NCBI GenBank assembly: GCA_049296795.1
Contig: JBAQTC010000002.1
Coordinates: 164,964-228,963, forward strand
Length of the DNA stretch: 64,000 bases
Origin: CAXNKH01 sp049296795
Lineage (GTDB): Bacteria > Pseudomonadota > Gammaproteobacteria > Burkholderiales > Burkholderiaceae_C
Direction: 5' to 3'
Both the position numbers and the translations under genes were made by a program. Below the pieces are notes generated by a model, which was given only the letters and a program-made list of their open reading frames with translations, was not told the origin of the DNA and ran no database searches. Below are positions 51,556-60,037 of this stretch, one piece after another. The stretch's first letter is position 1; the number at the start of each line of letters is the position of its first letter.

Positions 51556-53684
51556 GGGCTGACCTCCAATCGCGCTGACGCTCCCCGGCCGTCGGCCGTG
51601 AGTTGCAGCGAAGTCGCACGACGCACCAAGCTGTCGAGTTGGTAGATAGAAGCCACTACTGGCAGTACCGTGCTCGGTGTCAGATCAATCGCGCTGTCCG
51701 TGGCGTTGCTCAACCGATCTGCGTTCAGATGACTGCTGGACGTTCCCGCCAGCGCAGCCGACAGCACGTCCTGCGACGAATCGTAGTCAAAACCGGGGAG
51801 CCCCAGCATATTGGCCAACACCCGCAGAACTTTCCAGGCCGGTCGGGTTTCGCCCAGGGGCTTGACGACCGCATAAAAACTCTGAATTCGGGCTTCGGCG
51901 TTAACGAAAGTTCCCGAAGTTTCAGTGAAAGGCGCAATCGGCAACAGCACATCGCTAAAAGCCAGATTGGCCGTCTTAAACGGGCTCAAGCTCACCACCA
52001 TTTCGCAGGCACCCAAAGCTTTTACTGCGCCAGCACCGGCAGCTGAGTCAAACTCGGGCTCGGTGTTGAGCAACAGCACCGCTTTGAGACCGCCAGCGAG
52101 CATTTGGCCGGCATTCAAGCCACTGGCAGTAGGTGTTGCCTGAACAAATTGAGCGCCCACACTGTTGGCCGCTTCGCCCAACAGGCCCACACTGGCACCG
52201 GTCTGTTGGCCAATCCAGTTGGCCAGCGCCAGCAAGCTGGACGCATGGGGGTGATGGACTGCAGCATTGCCCAGAAAAATAGCCTTGCGCTCGCCACCGA
52301 TCAAGGAGCGTGCGATGGCCAATGCTGGTTCGTTCACGTGGCCTGCGGCTGGGGCGTTAACGCCTTTTTCTTGCGCCACGGCAGCCGCCACATCGGCCAG
52401 GGTCTGAACCCAATGGGCAGCGGGAGCTTGCAAGCTGGTGGACAGCTCAATGGCCCAATCGGGCTGTTCGATCGTCAAGGCGCTGAGTTGAGCGCCTTTG
52501 CGAACAGCCTGACGCAGCCGCAGTGCGAACAGCGGATGATCTTTGCGCAGATTGGAGCCCAGCACTAAAACCCGCTGCAAACTCGACAGAGCCGCAATCG
52601 GCAGGCCCAGGGTGCGCACGGCAAGGCTCGACTCAAATTCGGCGTGACGCAGGCGGTGGTCGATGTTGTCACTGCCCAAGCCGCGCATCAAAGCGCCGCC
52701 CAGGAACAACTCTTCCAAGGTGCTGTGCGGGCTGGCCAAGGTGCCGATGCTGGCAGCGCCATGGTTGGACTTGATGTCCTTCAACCCATTGGCCACATAC
52801 TCCAACGCGGTCTGCCAATCAACGGCCTTCCACGCACCGCCCTGCTTGATCATCGGACTGGTCAGTCGCTCGGGGCTATTCAGCGCTTCATACGAGAAAC
52901 GATCGCGGTCGGCAATCCAGCATTCATTAACGGCTTCATTTTCAAGCGGGACCACGCGCAACACCTGGTTGTTCTTGACTTGAACAATCAGATTGGCGCC
53001 GGTTGAATCGTGCGGGCTGACCGATTTACGCCGGCTCAATTCCCAGGTACGGGCGCTGTATCGGAAAGGTTTGCTGGTCAGCGCGCCCACCGGGCAGAGG
53101 TCGATCATGTTGCCGGAGAGCTCCGAGTCCACCGTGTCGCCGACGATGGTGGTGATTTCGGAATGCTCGCCGCGATGGATCATTCCGAGCTCCATCACGC
53201 CAGCGACTTCCTGACCAAAACGAACGCAACGGGTGCAATGAATGCAGCGACTCATTTCTTCCATGGAAATCAGCGGACCGACATCTTTATGCAATACCAC
53301 GCGCTTTTCTTCTTCGTAACGCGATCCGGTGCCGCCGTAACCCACCGCCAAGTCTTGCAGTTGGCATTCACCACCTTGATCACAAATCGGGCAATCCAGC
53401 GGGTGATTGATCAGCAAGAACTCCATCACCGATTGCTGAGCTTTGATCGCTTTGTCGCTTTTGGTGCGAACAATCATGCCCTGGCTGACCGGCGTGGCGC
53501 AGGCCGGCATCGGCTTCGGTGCTTTTTCCACATCGACCAAGCACATACGGCAGTTGGCCGCAATGCTCAATTTCTTGTGATAGCAAAAATGCGGGATATA
53601 GGTTCCCACCTGCTCGGCCGCATGCATCACCATGCTGCCTTCGAGCACCTCTACCTTCTTACCGTCAAGTTCGATTTCAACCAT
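51552..53684 (-). CDS. nuoG: NADH-quinone oxidoreductase subunit G
   Basis: A 710-residue peripheral-arm subunit. Cluster ligands are intact: [2Fe-2S] Cys34, 45, 48, 62; His94-Cys98-Cys101-Cys107; [4Fe-4S] Cys147, 150, 153 and 197. The C-terminal molybdopterin-oxidoreductase-like domain is present but lacks the extra N7 cluster motif that some bacteria have (the region after SARTWELSRRKSV has no CxxC). It follows nuoF by 13 bp and overlaps nuoH. Confidence 0.97.
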   Translation of the reverse strand: MVEIELDGKKVEVLEGSMVMHAAEQVGTYIPHFCYHKKLSIAANCRMCLVDVEKAPKPMPACATPVSQGMIVRTKSDKAIKAQQSVMEFLLINHPLDCPICDQGGECQLQDLAVGYGGTGSRYEEEKRVVLHKDVGPLISMEEMSRCIHCTRCVRFGQEVAGVMELGMIHRGEHSEITTIVGDTVDSELSGNMIDLCPVGALTSKPFRYSARTWELSRRKSVSPHDSTGANLIVQVKNNQVLRVVPLENEAVNECWIADRDRFSYEALNSPERLTSPMIKQGGAWKAVDWQTALEYVANGLKDIKSNHGAASIGTLASPHSTLEELFLGGALMRGLGSDNIDHRLRHAEFESSLAVRTLGLPIAALSSLQRVLVLGSNLRKDHPLFALRLRQAVRKGAQLSALTIEQPDWAIELSTSLQAPAAHWVQTLADVAAAVAQEKGVNAPAAGHVNEPALAIARSLIGGERKAIFLGNAAVHHPHASSLLALANWIGQQTGASVGLLGEAANSVGAQFVQATPTASGLNAGQMLAGGLKAVLLLNTEPEFDSAAGAGAVKALGACEMVVSLSPFKTANLAFSDVLLPIAPFTETSGTFVNAEARIQSFYAVVKPLGETRPAWKVLRVLANMLGLPGFDYDSSQDVLSAALAGTSSSHLNADRLSNATDSAIDLTPSTVLPVVASIYQLDSLVRRATSLQLTADGRGASARLEVSP

Positions 53685-53697
53685 TTTGATCGCTCGC

Positions 53698-55056
53698 TCA
53701 GACGTAGGCCGGGACCATGCAGGTCTTGTGCGCTACGTGATGTTCAAATTCGTTTCGGTAATGCTTGAGCATGGCGCGCACCGGCATCGCTGCCGCGTCG
53801 CCCAAGGCACAGATGGTCCGACCCTGAATGTTGTCGGCCACCGAGTTGAGCAAGTCCATGTCGCTGGTGCGACCCTGGCCATTCTCGATTCGGTCCACCA
53901 TACGGAACAGCCAACCGGTACCCTCACGGCACGGTGTGCACTGACCGCAGGACTCATGCATGTAAAAGTAGCTCAGGCGTTGCAGCGACTTGACCATGCA
54001 ACGACTGTCATCGAGCACGATCACCGCGCCCGAGCCGAGCATCGAGCCCGCCTTGGCAATCGAGTCGTAGTCCATGGTGCAATCCATCATGATGGACGCG
54101 GGCAACACGGGCGAAGATGAGCCGCCGGGAATCACGGCCTTCAGCGTGCGCCCCTTGCGGACACCGCCAGCGAGTTCGAGCAGGGTGGCGAAAGGCGTTC
54201 CCATCGGGACTTCATAGTTGCCGGGCAATTCCACGTCGCCTGAGACCGAATAAATCTTGGTGCCCCCGTTATTGGGCTTGCCACATTCGAGGTAGGCCTG
54301 GCCACCATTGCGGATGATCCAGGGAACAGCCGCAAAAGTTTCAGTGTTGTTGATGGTGGTCGGCTTGCCATACAGACCATAGCTGGCCGGAAACGGTGGC
54401 TTATAGCGCGGCTGGCCTTTCTTGCCTTCAAGCGATTCAAGCAAAGCGGTTTCTTCGCCGCAGATGTAAGCGCCAAAACCGTGAGCAGCATGTAACTGAA
54501 AGCTAAAACTACTGCCCAGAATATGGTCTCCCAACAGACCGGCAGCGCGGGCTTGTTCCAGCGCTTCTTCAAAACGGTCGTAGCTGGCGAAAATCTCACC
54601 GTGAATGTAGTTGTAACCCACGCTAATACCCATGGCGTAGGCTGCAATCACCATGCCTTCGATCACGATATGCGGGTTGTAGTGCAGGATGTCCCGGTCT
54701 TTGCAAGTGCCCGGTTCGCCCTCGTCAGAATTACAGACCAGGTATTTTTGTCCGGCAAACTGGCGTGGCATGAAGCTCCACTTCAACCCGGTGGGGAAAC
54801 CCGCACCGCCGCGACCACGCAATGCCGATTCTTTGACCGTGGCAATCACTTGCTCGGGCGTCATGCCGCTGGCGTCGGGACCCTGAGCCAGGATCTTGCG
54901 CAGCGCCTGATAACCGCCACGCGCTTGATAGGCTTGCAAATCCCAGTTTGAGCCATTCAGACCAGCGTAAATTTGAGGCTGAATATGGCGCCCGTGAAAA
55001 CAGGTTTGTTCGCCGCTGGCGGAAAACTCCGCGAGAATTTTTTCGGCTGACATCAT
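53698..55056 (-). CDS. nuoF: NADH-quinone oxidoreductase subunit F
   Basis: A 452-residue subunit that binds NADH and FMN and holds cluster N3. NADH/FMN motifs are GRGGAGFPTG (81-90) and ICGEETALLESLEG; cluster ligands are Cys370, 373, 376 (ESCGQCTPCREG) and about Cys416. The frame opens at 55134 inside nuoE, but the ATG at 55056 has GGAG 7 nt upstream and makes an ATGA overlap with the nuoE stop, so it is taken as the start. Confidence 0.97.
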   Translation of the reverse strand: MMSAEKILAEFSASGEQTCFHGRHIQPQIYAGLNGSNWDLQAYQARGGYQALRKILAQGPDASGMTPEQVIATVKESALRGRGGAGFPTGLKWSFMPRQFAGQKYLVCNSDEGEPGTCKDRDILHYNPHIVIEGMVIAAYAMGISVGYNYIHGEIFASYDRFEEALEQARAAGLLGDHILGSSFSFQLHAAHGFGAYICGEETALLESLEGKKGQPRYKPPFPASYGLYGKPTTINNTETFAAVPWIIRNGGQAYLECGKPNNGGTKIYSVSGDVELPGNYEVPMGTPFATLLELAGGVRKGRTLKAVIPGGSSSPVLPASIMMDCTMDYDSIAKAGSMLGSGAVIVLDDSRCMVKSLQRLSYFYMHESCGQCTPCREGTGWLFRMVDRIENGQGRTSDMDLLNSVADNIQGRTICALGDAAAMPVRAMLKHYRNEFEHHVAHKTCMVPAYV

Positions 55057-55589
55057 TGCGCATCTCCTGCGGCATCGGCTGAGCGCAAGCCATCGATCAA
55101 TCGATCGAGTTTGTCGTTGCTCATGAAGCTGCACATGTTGCGGTCATTGACCAGCAGCACCGGCGAATCGGCGCAAGCACCCAGACATTCGCTTTGCTGC
55201 AGGGTGAACATGCCGTCGGCCGTGGTCTGGCCCATTCTGATCCCCAGTTTGTGCTCCAGGTGTTTGAGGGCTTGCTGTCCATCACGCAACTGACAGGGCA
55301 AATTGGTGCACACATTGAGCTTGTATTTGCCACAAGCCTGCTGGTTGTACATGTTGTAAAAAGTCGTAACTTCGTGCACAGCAATCGGCGCCATGCCCAA
55401 ATAAGGGGCCAACTCATGTTCGGCCGCGAGACTGACATGACCTGCCTCTTGCTGAATGATGGCCAGACAAGCCATCACCGCCGACGACTTTTGATCGCCC
55501 GGATATTTCGCAACTTCCTTGGCAAAGCGCGCTCGCATGGTCTCTGTCAGAGACGATGCACTGGCTTGATTTGAGACTTCAGCGCTCAT
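55053..55589 (-). CDS. nuoE: NADH-quinone oxidoreductase subunit E
   Basis: A 178-residue thioredoxin-like subunit with the [2Fe-2S] cluster N1a: Cys94, Cys99 (VCTNLPCQL), Cys135 and Cys139 (SECLGACADSPVL). It overlaps nuoD and nuoF by 4 bp each. Confidence 0.97.
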   Translation of the reverse strand: MSAEVSNQASASSLTETMRARFAKEVAKYPGDQKSSAVMACLAIIQQEAGHVSLAAEHELAPYLGMAPIAVHEVTTFYNMYNQQACGKYKLNVCTNLPCQLRDGQQALKHLEHKLGIRMGQTTADGMFTLQQSECLGACADSPVLLVNDRNMCSFMSNDKLDRLIDGLRSADAAGDAQ

Positions 55590-56839
55590 CGATCGATCTC
55601 TCCAAACACAATGTCCATGGTGCCGATGATGGCAACGGCGTCGGCGATCATGTGACCGCGCGCCATTTCGTCCATGCCGGCCAGGTGGGCAAAGCCCGGG
55701 GCCCGGATTTTCAGGCGATACGGCTTGTTGGCACCATCGCTGACGATGTAAATGCCAAACTCGCCCTTGGGGTGTTCAACTGCCGCGTAGGCCTCGCCTT
55801 CGGGCACATGGAAACCTTCAGAAAACAGCTTGAAGTGATGAATCAAATCTTCCATGTTCGACTTCATGCCAGCGCGCGCAGGCGACGCCACTTTGTGGTT
55901 GTCGGTAATCACTGGGCCAGGGTTGACGCGCAACCAATCGACGCACTGGCGAATGATGCGGTTGGACTGACGCATTTCAGCGACGCGCACCAAATAACGG
56001 TCGTAGCAGTCGCCGGTCTTACCCACCGGAATGTCGAAATCCATCCGGTCATAGACCTCATAAGGCTGTTTCTTGCGCAAGTCCCAGGCCACACCCGAGC
56101 CCCGCAACATGGCACCGGTAAAGCCCAGATTCAAGGCCCGCTCTGGCGTCACCACACCAATGCCCACAGTGCGCTGCTTCCAAATTCGGTTGTCGGTCAG
56201 CAGGGTTTCATACTCGTCGACATAAGCCGGAAAACGGGTGCAGAAATCGTCAATGAAATCGAGCAGCGAGCCTTGACGGTTTTCGTTGAGCTGAGCCATC
56301 GCTTTGGCATTGCGAATCTTGCTGGCCTGGTACTGCGGCATGGTGTCCGGCAAGTCGCGGTAAACACCACCGGGGCGAAAATAAGCCGCATGCATACGGG
56401 CGCCCGAGACCGCTTCGTACATATCGAACAGCGCCTCACGCTCACGGAAGCAATAAATCAGGATATTCATCGCGCCACAGTCAAAACCGTGGGCACCGAG
56501 CCACATCAAGTGGTTGAGCAAGCGCGTGATTTCGGAGAACATGACTCGGATGTACTGAGCGCGCAGCGGCACATCGATTTGCATCAGTTTTTCAATGGCT
56601 AAGCAGTACGCATGCTCATTGGCCATCATTGAGACATAGTCGAGCCTATCCATGTAAGGCAAGGACTGGATATAGGTCTTGCTCTCGGCCAGTTTTTCGG
56701 TGGCGCGGTGCAACAAACCGATGTGCGGGTCGGCCCGCTGCACCACTTCGCCGTCAAGCTCAAGCACCAGGCGCAACACCCCGTGCGCCGCCGGATGTTG
56801 CGGGCCAAAATTGAGCGTGTAATTCTTGATGTCAGCCAT
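55586..56839 (-). CDS. nuoD: NADH-quinone oxidoreductase subunit D
   Basis: A 417-residue subunit of the quinone-reducing module, similar to the large subunit of [NiFe] hydrogenases but without the metal cysteines. Quinone-site residues are in FGPQHPAAHGVLRL (His and Gln near the N-terminus) and DRLDYVSMMANEHAY. It is separate from nuoC, unlike the fused NuoCD of E. coli. The start ATG is at 56839. An in-frame partial copy of its first codons lies 129 bp upstream. Confidence 0.97.
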   Translation of the reverse strand: MADIKNYTLNFGPQHPAAHGVLRLVLELDGEVVQRADPHIGLLHRATEKLAESKTYIQSLPYMDRLDYVSMMANEHAYCLAIEKLMQIDVPLRAQYIRVMFSEITRLLNHLMWLGAHGFDCGAMNILIYCFREREALFDMYEAVSGARMHAAYFRPGGVYRDLPDTMPQYQASKIRNAKAMAQLNENRQGSLLDFIDDFCTRFPAYVDEYETLLTDNRIWKQRTVGIGVVTPERALNLGFTGAMLRGSGVAWDLRKKQPYEVYDRMDFDIPVGKTGDCYDRYLVRVAEMRQSNRIIRQCVDWLRVNPGPVITDNHKVASPARAGMKSNMEDLIHHFKLFSEGFHVPEGEAYAAVEHPKGEFGIYIVSDGANKPYRLKIRAPGFAHLAGMDEMARGHMIADAVAIIGTMDIVFGEIDR

Positions 56840-56842
56840 GGC

Positions 56843-56968
56843 TTAGACGCTCCGAACGCAAAAGATTCGCTCAATTTCGGCGCAGGCTAACTTGGCTTGG
56901 GCCAAGTTAAATCCGCGCAGCGGATGGCCGCAGCCAAAATTGAGCGTGTAATTCTTGATATCGGCCAT
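56843..56968 (-). pseudogene. Mini-ORF from duplicated nuoD 5' end (nuoC-nuoD intergenic)
   Basis: An ATG at 56968 opens a 41-codon frame whose first 12 residues (MADIKNYTLNFG) are identical to NuoD, then the sequence departs (CGHPLRGFNLAQAKLACAE...) and ends with TAA at 56843-56845. The true nuoD ATG is one codon later and in the same frame, 129 bp from the mini-ORF ATG. The start lies 1 bp after the nuoC stop, where a coupled nuoD start would be expected. It is either a duplication relic or a short translated leader. The DNA match over the first 36 bases has only two changes. Confidence 0.75.
56888..56909. other. Perfect 9-bp hairpin between nuoC and nuoD
   Basis: TAACTTGGC (56888-56896) and GCCAAGTTA (56901-56909) pair perfectly around a TTGG loop, inside the mini-ORF. 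There is no T-run, so it is not a typical terminator; it may tune nuoD translation or be an RNA-processing site, or mark a small inserted element. Confidence 0.7.
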
Positions 56969-56969
56969 C

Positions 56970-57572
56970 TCAGTGCAGGCCCCCGTAGTTGTCTTCGCGG
57001 ATGATGCGCGGCGTGATCTCACGCGGCTCTATCGTCACCGGCTGGTATATGACACGTTTTTGCTCGGCGTCGTAGCGCATTTCGACATGACCGCTGACGG
57101 GGAAGTCCTTGCGGAATGGGTGACCGATAAAGCCATAGTCGGTCAGGATGCGGCGCAAATCGTCATGGCCTTCGAACACAATGCCAAACAGATCGAATGC
57201 TTCGCGCTCGAACCAGTTGGCTGCGTTCCAAATTTCAGTGATCGAAGCTAACATCGGCGCAGCATCATCGGGCGCAAACACCTTGAGCCTGACCCGCTGA
57301 TTGAGCGTGACCGACAGCAGGTGCGAAACCACGGCATAACGCAGACCAACATCTGCGCCGGCAGGGTAATCCGAGTAGTCAACTCCGCACAAGTCGATCA
57401 GCTGCTCGAACTGACACTGTGGTGCAGTTTGCAAAATTCGAGCCGCTTGCAGGTAGTCAGTCGCTGTGACCAGGACCGTGACTTCACCATGCGCGACCGT
57501 GATGCGTTTGGCAAACGACCCCAGGGCAGCGGCAAGCGTATCTTTCAGAACTTCAGGATGAACAGCAAACAT
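56970..57572 (-). CDS. nuoC: NADH-quinone oxidoreductase subunit C
   Basis: A 200-residue peripheral-arm subunit (30-kDa type). Hallmarks are LIDLCGVDYSDYP, WNAANWFEREAFDLFGIVFEGHDDLRRILTDYGF and HPFRKDFPVSGHVEMRYD. The frame opens at 57707 inside nuoB, but the ATG at 57572 (MFAVHPEVLKD) has AAGGGA 6 nt upstream and is chosen. The gap to nuoB is 8 bp. Confidence 0.97.
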   Translation of the reverse strand: MFAVHPEVLKDTLAAALGSFAKRITVAHGEVTVLVTATDYLQAARILQTAPQCQFEQLIDLCGVDYSDYPAGADVGLRYAVVSHLLSVTLNQRVRLKVFAPDDAAPMLASITEIWNAANWFEREAFDLFGIVFEGHDDLRRILTDYGFIGHPFRKDFPVSGHVEMRYDAEQKRVIYQPVTIEPREITPRIIREDNYGGLH

Positions 57573-57580
57573 GAGATCCC

Positions 57581-58057
57581 TTAAACACGCGCAATGGTGT
57601 GGGTGCGGCGAATTTTCTGCTGCAGCTGAATAATGCCGTAGAGCAGCGCCTCCGCCGTGGGCGGGCAACCCGGCACATAGACATCGACCGGAACGATCCG
57701 GTCGCAACCGCGCACCACCGAATAACTGTAGTGGTAATAACCACCGCCATTGGCGCAGGAACCCATGGACAGAACCCAGCGTGGCTCGCTCATCTGGTCA
57801 TAAACCTTGCGTAAAGCGGGTGCCATTTTGTTGCACAGGGTGCCGGCCACGATCATCAAATCGGATTGCCGCGGACTGGGACGAAACAACATACCAAAAC
57901 GATCGATGTCGTAACGCGCCGCACCCGCGTGCATCATTTCCACAGCGCAGCAAGCCAGACCAAAAGTCATGGGCCAGAGCGAACCAGTTTTAGCCCAATT
58001 CACTACCGAGTCGTAACTGGTGGTGGCAAAGCCTTCTTTGAAAACGCCTTCAATCAT
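57581..58057 (-). CDS. nuoB: NADH-quinone oxidoreductase subunit B
   Basis: A 158-residue subunit that holds the terminal cluster N2 next to the quinone site. Ligands are Cys36-Cys37 (FGLACCAVEMMH), Cys101 (GSCANGGGYY) and Cys131 (VPGCPPTAEAL). It is 73 bp after nuoA; this gap is larger than others in the operon and contains a good ribosome-binding site region only. Confidence 0.97.
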   Translation of the reverse strand: MIEGVFKEGFATTSYDSVVNWAKTGSLWPMTFGLACCAVEMMHAGAARYDIDRFGMLFRPSPRQSDLMIVAGTLCNKMAPALRKVYDQMSEPRWVLSMGSCANGGGYYHYSYSVVRGCDRIVPVDVYVPGCPPTAEALLYGIIQLQQKIRRTHTIARV

Positions 58058-58130
58058 TGAAGCAATCCTTATTCATAAGCCCAGTCCCTGCCGGGCCTTC
58101 CCAAGGCGACTAAACCCGCGAGGGCCAGCA

Positions 58131-58490
58131 TTATTCCCAGTCAAGAGCACCTTTTTTCCATTCGTAGACAAAGCCCACGACCAGAATGCCCAGAAACACC
58201 ATGGCCGACCAGAATCCCAGCGCACCAATTTCCTTGAGCGACACCGCCCAAGGGAAAAGAAAAGCGATTTCCAGGTCGAACAAAATAAACAGAATCGCTA
58301 CCAGGTAGTAACGAACGTCGAACTTCATGCGCGCATCTTCGAAAGCTTCGAAACCGCATTCGTAGGGGGAGTTTTTGGCGCTGTTGGGACGATTAGGGCC
58401 GAGGATTCGCCCCAATATTTGAGGCACCACGCCAACTGCGAGTCCGACCAAAATGAACAAAAAGACTGGAAGATACTGTTCAAGGTTCAT
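58131..58490 (-). CDS. nuoA: NADH-quinone oxidoreductase subunit A
   Basis: A 119-residue membrane subunit with three helices and the loop YECGFEAFEDARMKFDVRYYL, whose cysteine faces the quinone cavity. It is the first gene of the nuo operon, about 55 bp downstream of the tRNA-Leu gene on the same strand. Confidence 0.97.
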   Translation of the reverse strand: MNLEQYLPVFLFILVGLAVGVVPQILGRILGPNRPNSAKNSPYECGFEAFEDARMKFDVRYYLVAILFILFDLEIAFLFPWAVSLKEIGALGFWSAMVFLGILVVGFVYEWKKGALDWE

Positions 58491-58544
58491 CTTGTGACGA
58501 CCCGATTTACCCCCCTATGCCAATGCATAAGGGATCATTTTGTC

Positions 58545-58629
58545 TGGTGCCGTCGGCGAGACTCGAACTCGCACAGCTTTCGCCACTACCCCCTCAAGAT
58601 AGCGTGTCTACCAATTTCACCACGACGGC
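58545..58629 (-). tRNA. tRNA-Leu (anticodon GAG)
   Basis: An 85-nt class II tRNA. The acceptor stem pairs GCCGTCG with CGACGGC, with discriminator A and encoded CCA at the 3' end (58545-58547). The D arm reads GTGGTGAAATTGGTAGACAC, the anticodon loop CTTGAGG gives GAG (reads CUC/CUU), a long variable arm (TAGTGGCGAAAGCTGTG) follows, and the T arm has GTTCGAGTC. It lies between secG and nuoA, a common arrangement in Burkholderiales. Confidence 0.96.
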
Positions 58630-58803
58630 GGCTTACGTGTCTAAATCGCATGAGGCGCCTTGCGGCTTTGGCAATCTAAACAGCCTCGAATTTTAACCCG
58701 AAAAAATCAAAGCGCCCCGAGGACAGGACTCAATTTTGAATACTTGCACAGCGCGGCCAGCCAGCCCATCGGCCTAAGCCAGCGCGCCACACAAGGGTTC
58801 GGC

Positions 58804-59232
58804 TTATTTGACCGGTATTTGCGCAGCGCCGCTGGCAGGCGTCGTTGCCGGTGCCACGGGTGCGGGAACTGCAGCCGGACTCACGGTGGCTGGTGTGCTG
58901 CCAGGAATTTGCGATGCCGCGCCAGTCTCGCCAGGCGTTGGCGCAGGGGCTGCGACGCCCGTGCGCTCGAGTACGCTACCCGCGCTCTCTGGACGCAGGT
59001 TGCCAAAATAAGCCAGCAACAACGTGCAAATGAAAAATACCGTTGCCAATACAGCTGTGGTGCGTGAGAGAAAGTTGGCACTTCCGCTGGCGCCAAACAG
59101 ACTGCCCGAACCACCACTGCCAAAAGCTGCGCCCATGTCAGCGCCCTTGCCGTGCTGAATCAAAATCAGACCAATCATGCCCAAGGCCGTCAACATTTGC
59201 ACTGCCAAAATAATGGTTAAAACCAGACTCAT
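58804..59232 (-). CDS. secG: Preprotein translocase subunit SecG
   Basis: A 142-residue inner-membrane subunit of the SecYEG translocon with two hydrophobic segments (residues ~3-22 and ~55-75) and the conserved IQHGKGADMGAAFGSGGSGSLFG loop. The C-terminal ~60 residues are a Pro/Ala/Thr-rich low-complexity tail, longer than in enterics and without known function. AGGAG precedes the ATG on the minus strand. It lies 64 bp downstream of tpiA. Confidence 0.95.
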   Translation of the reverse strand: MSLVLTIILAVQMLTALGMIGLILIQHGKGADMGAAFGSGGSGSLFGASGSANFLSRTTAVLATVFFICTLLLAYFGNLRPESAGSVLERTGVAAPAPTPGETGAASQIPGSTPATVSPAAVPAPVAPATTPASGAAQIPVK

Positions 59233-59258
59233 TTTTTTCTCCTAATCGGTTCAGAACA

Positions 59259-59283
59259 GGGTTGGCATCGGGTGCCCCAACCC
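59259..59283 (-). other. Imperfect hairpin between tpiA and secG
   Basis: GGGTTGGCA (59259-59267) faces TGCCCCAACCC (59273-59283), pairing fully except for a 2-nt bulge. There is no T-run in the direction of transcription. It may be a processing or attenuation structure. Confidence 0.35.
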
Positions 59284-59296
59284 GTCCCGCAAGTTT

Positions 59297-60037
59297 TCAA
59301 GTTGCTGCAATAATTTTTAAAAAATCCGGTGCTTTGAGCGCAGCGCCACCCACCAGACCGCCATCAATATCTTCCTGAGCCAGCAGCTCAGCTGCATTGC
59401 CCGCATTCATGCTGCCACCGTACAAAATCTTGATTCGATCGGCTTGCGCCGTGGCTGCTTGCAATTGCGTGCGCAACACCGCATGAACCTGTTGGGCTTG
59501 CTCGGGACTGGCGGTTTTGCCCGTTCCAATCGCCCATACCGGCTCATAAGCCAGCACAATTTCGCTGATGCAATGACCGTTGGTATGAATCACGGCGGCC
59601 AACTGACGCTTGACCACCTGCTCGGTCTGACCCGCTTCGCGCTCTGCCAGAGTTTCCCCAACACAAACGATGGGCGTGATACCTGCAGCCAATGAACGCT
59701 CAACTTTGGCTGCGACGACAGCATCGGTCTCACCATGGTAGAGACGACGCTCAGAGTGACCGACCAACGCATAACGCACAGCAAAATCCCTCAACATGGC
59801 GGCCGAAACTTCACCGGTATAAGCACCGGTTTCGTAGGCCGACACATCCTGCGCACCCAGCTCAATGGCCGAACCCGCCAACAAGACCTGCATTTGAGCC
59901 AAATAAGGGGAAGGAACGCAAACCGCCACCGAGCAAGATAGCGCAGGCAAGCCGGCGCGCAATTGCTCAATCAAGCGGGCATTTGCAGCCAGGTCGCCGT
60001 TCATTTTCCAGTTGCCGGCAATCAGCTTTTTTCTCAT
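59297..60037 (-). CDS. tpiA: Triosephosphate isomerase
   Basis: A 246-residue (beta/alpha)8 enzyme interconverting dihydroxyacetone phosphate and glyceraldehyde 3-phosphate. Catalytic residues are Asn9 and Lys11 (AGNWKMNG), His94 (LVGHSERR) and Glu165 (AYEPVWAIGTG); the phosphate loop is ILYGGSMNAGNA. The frame opens at 60172 inside the quinone oxidoreductase gene, but the ATG at 60037 makes an ATGA overlap with its stop and gives the standard N-terminus. Confidence 0.97.
   Translation of the reverse strand: MRKKLIAGNWKMNGDLAANARLIEQLRAGLPALSCSVAVCVPSPYLAQMQVLLAGSAIELGAQDVSAYETGAYTGEVSAAMLRDFAVRYALVGHSERRLYHGETDAVVAAKVERSLAAGITPIVCVGETLAEREAGQTEQVVKRQLAAVIHTNGHCISEIVLAYEPVWAIGTGKTASPEQAQQVHAVLRTQLQAATAQADRIKILYGGSMNAGNAAELLAQEDIDGGLVGGAALKAPDFLKIIAAT

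Noticed and set aside
55556..56602. A 348-codon plus-strand frame over nuoD
   Set aside because: Antisense to NuoD with no protein features of its own.
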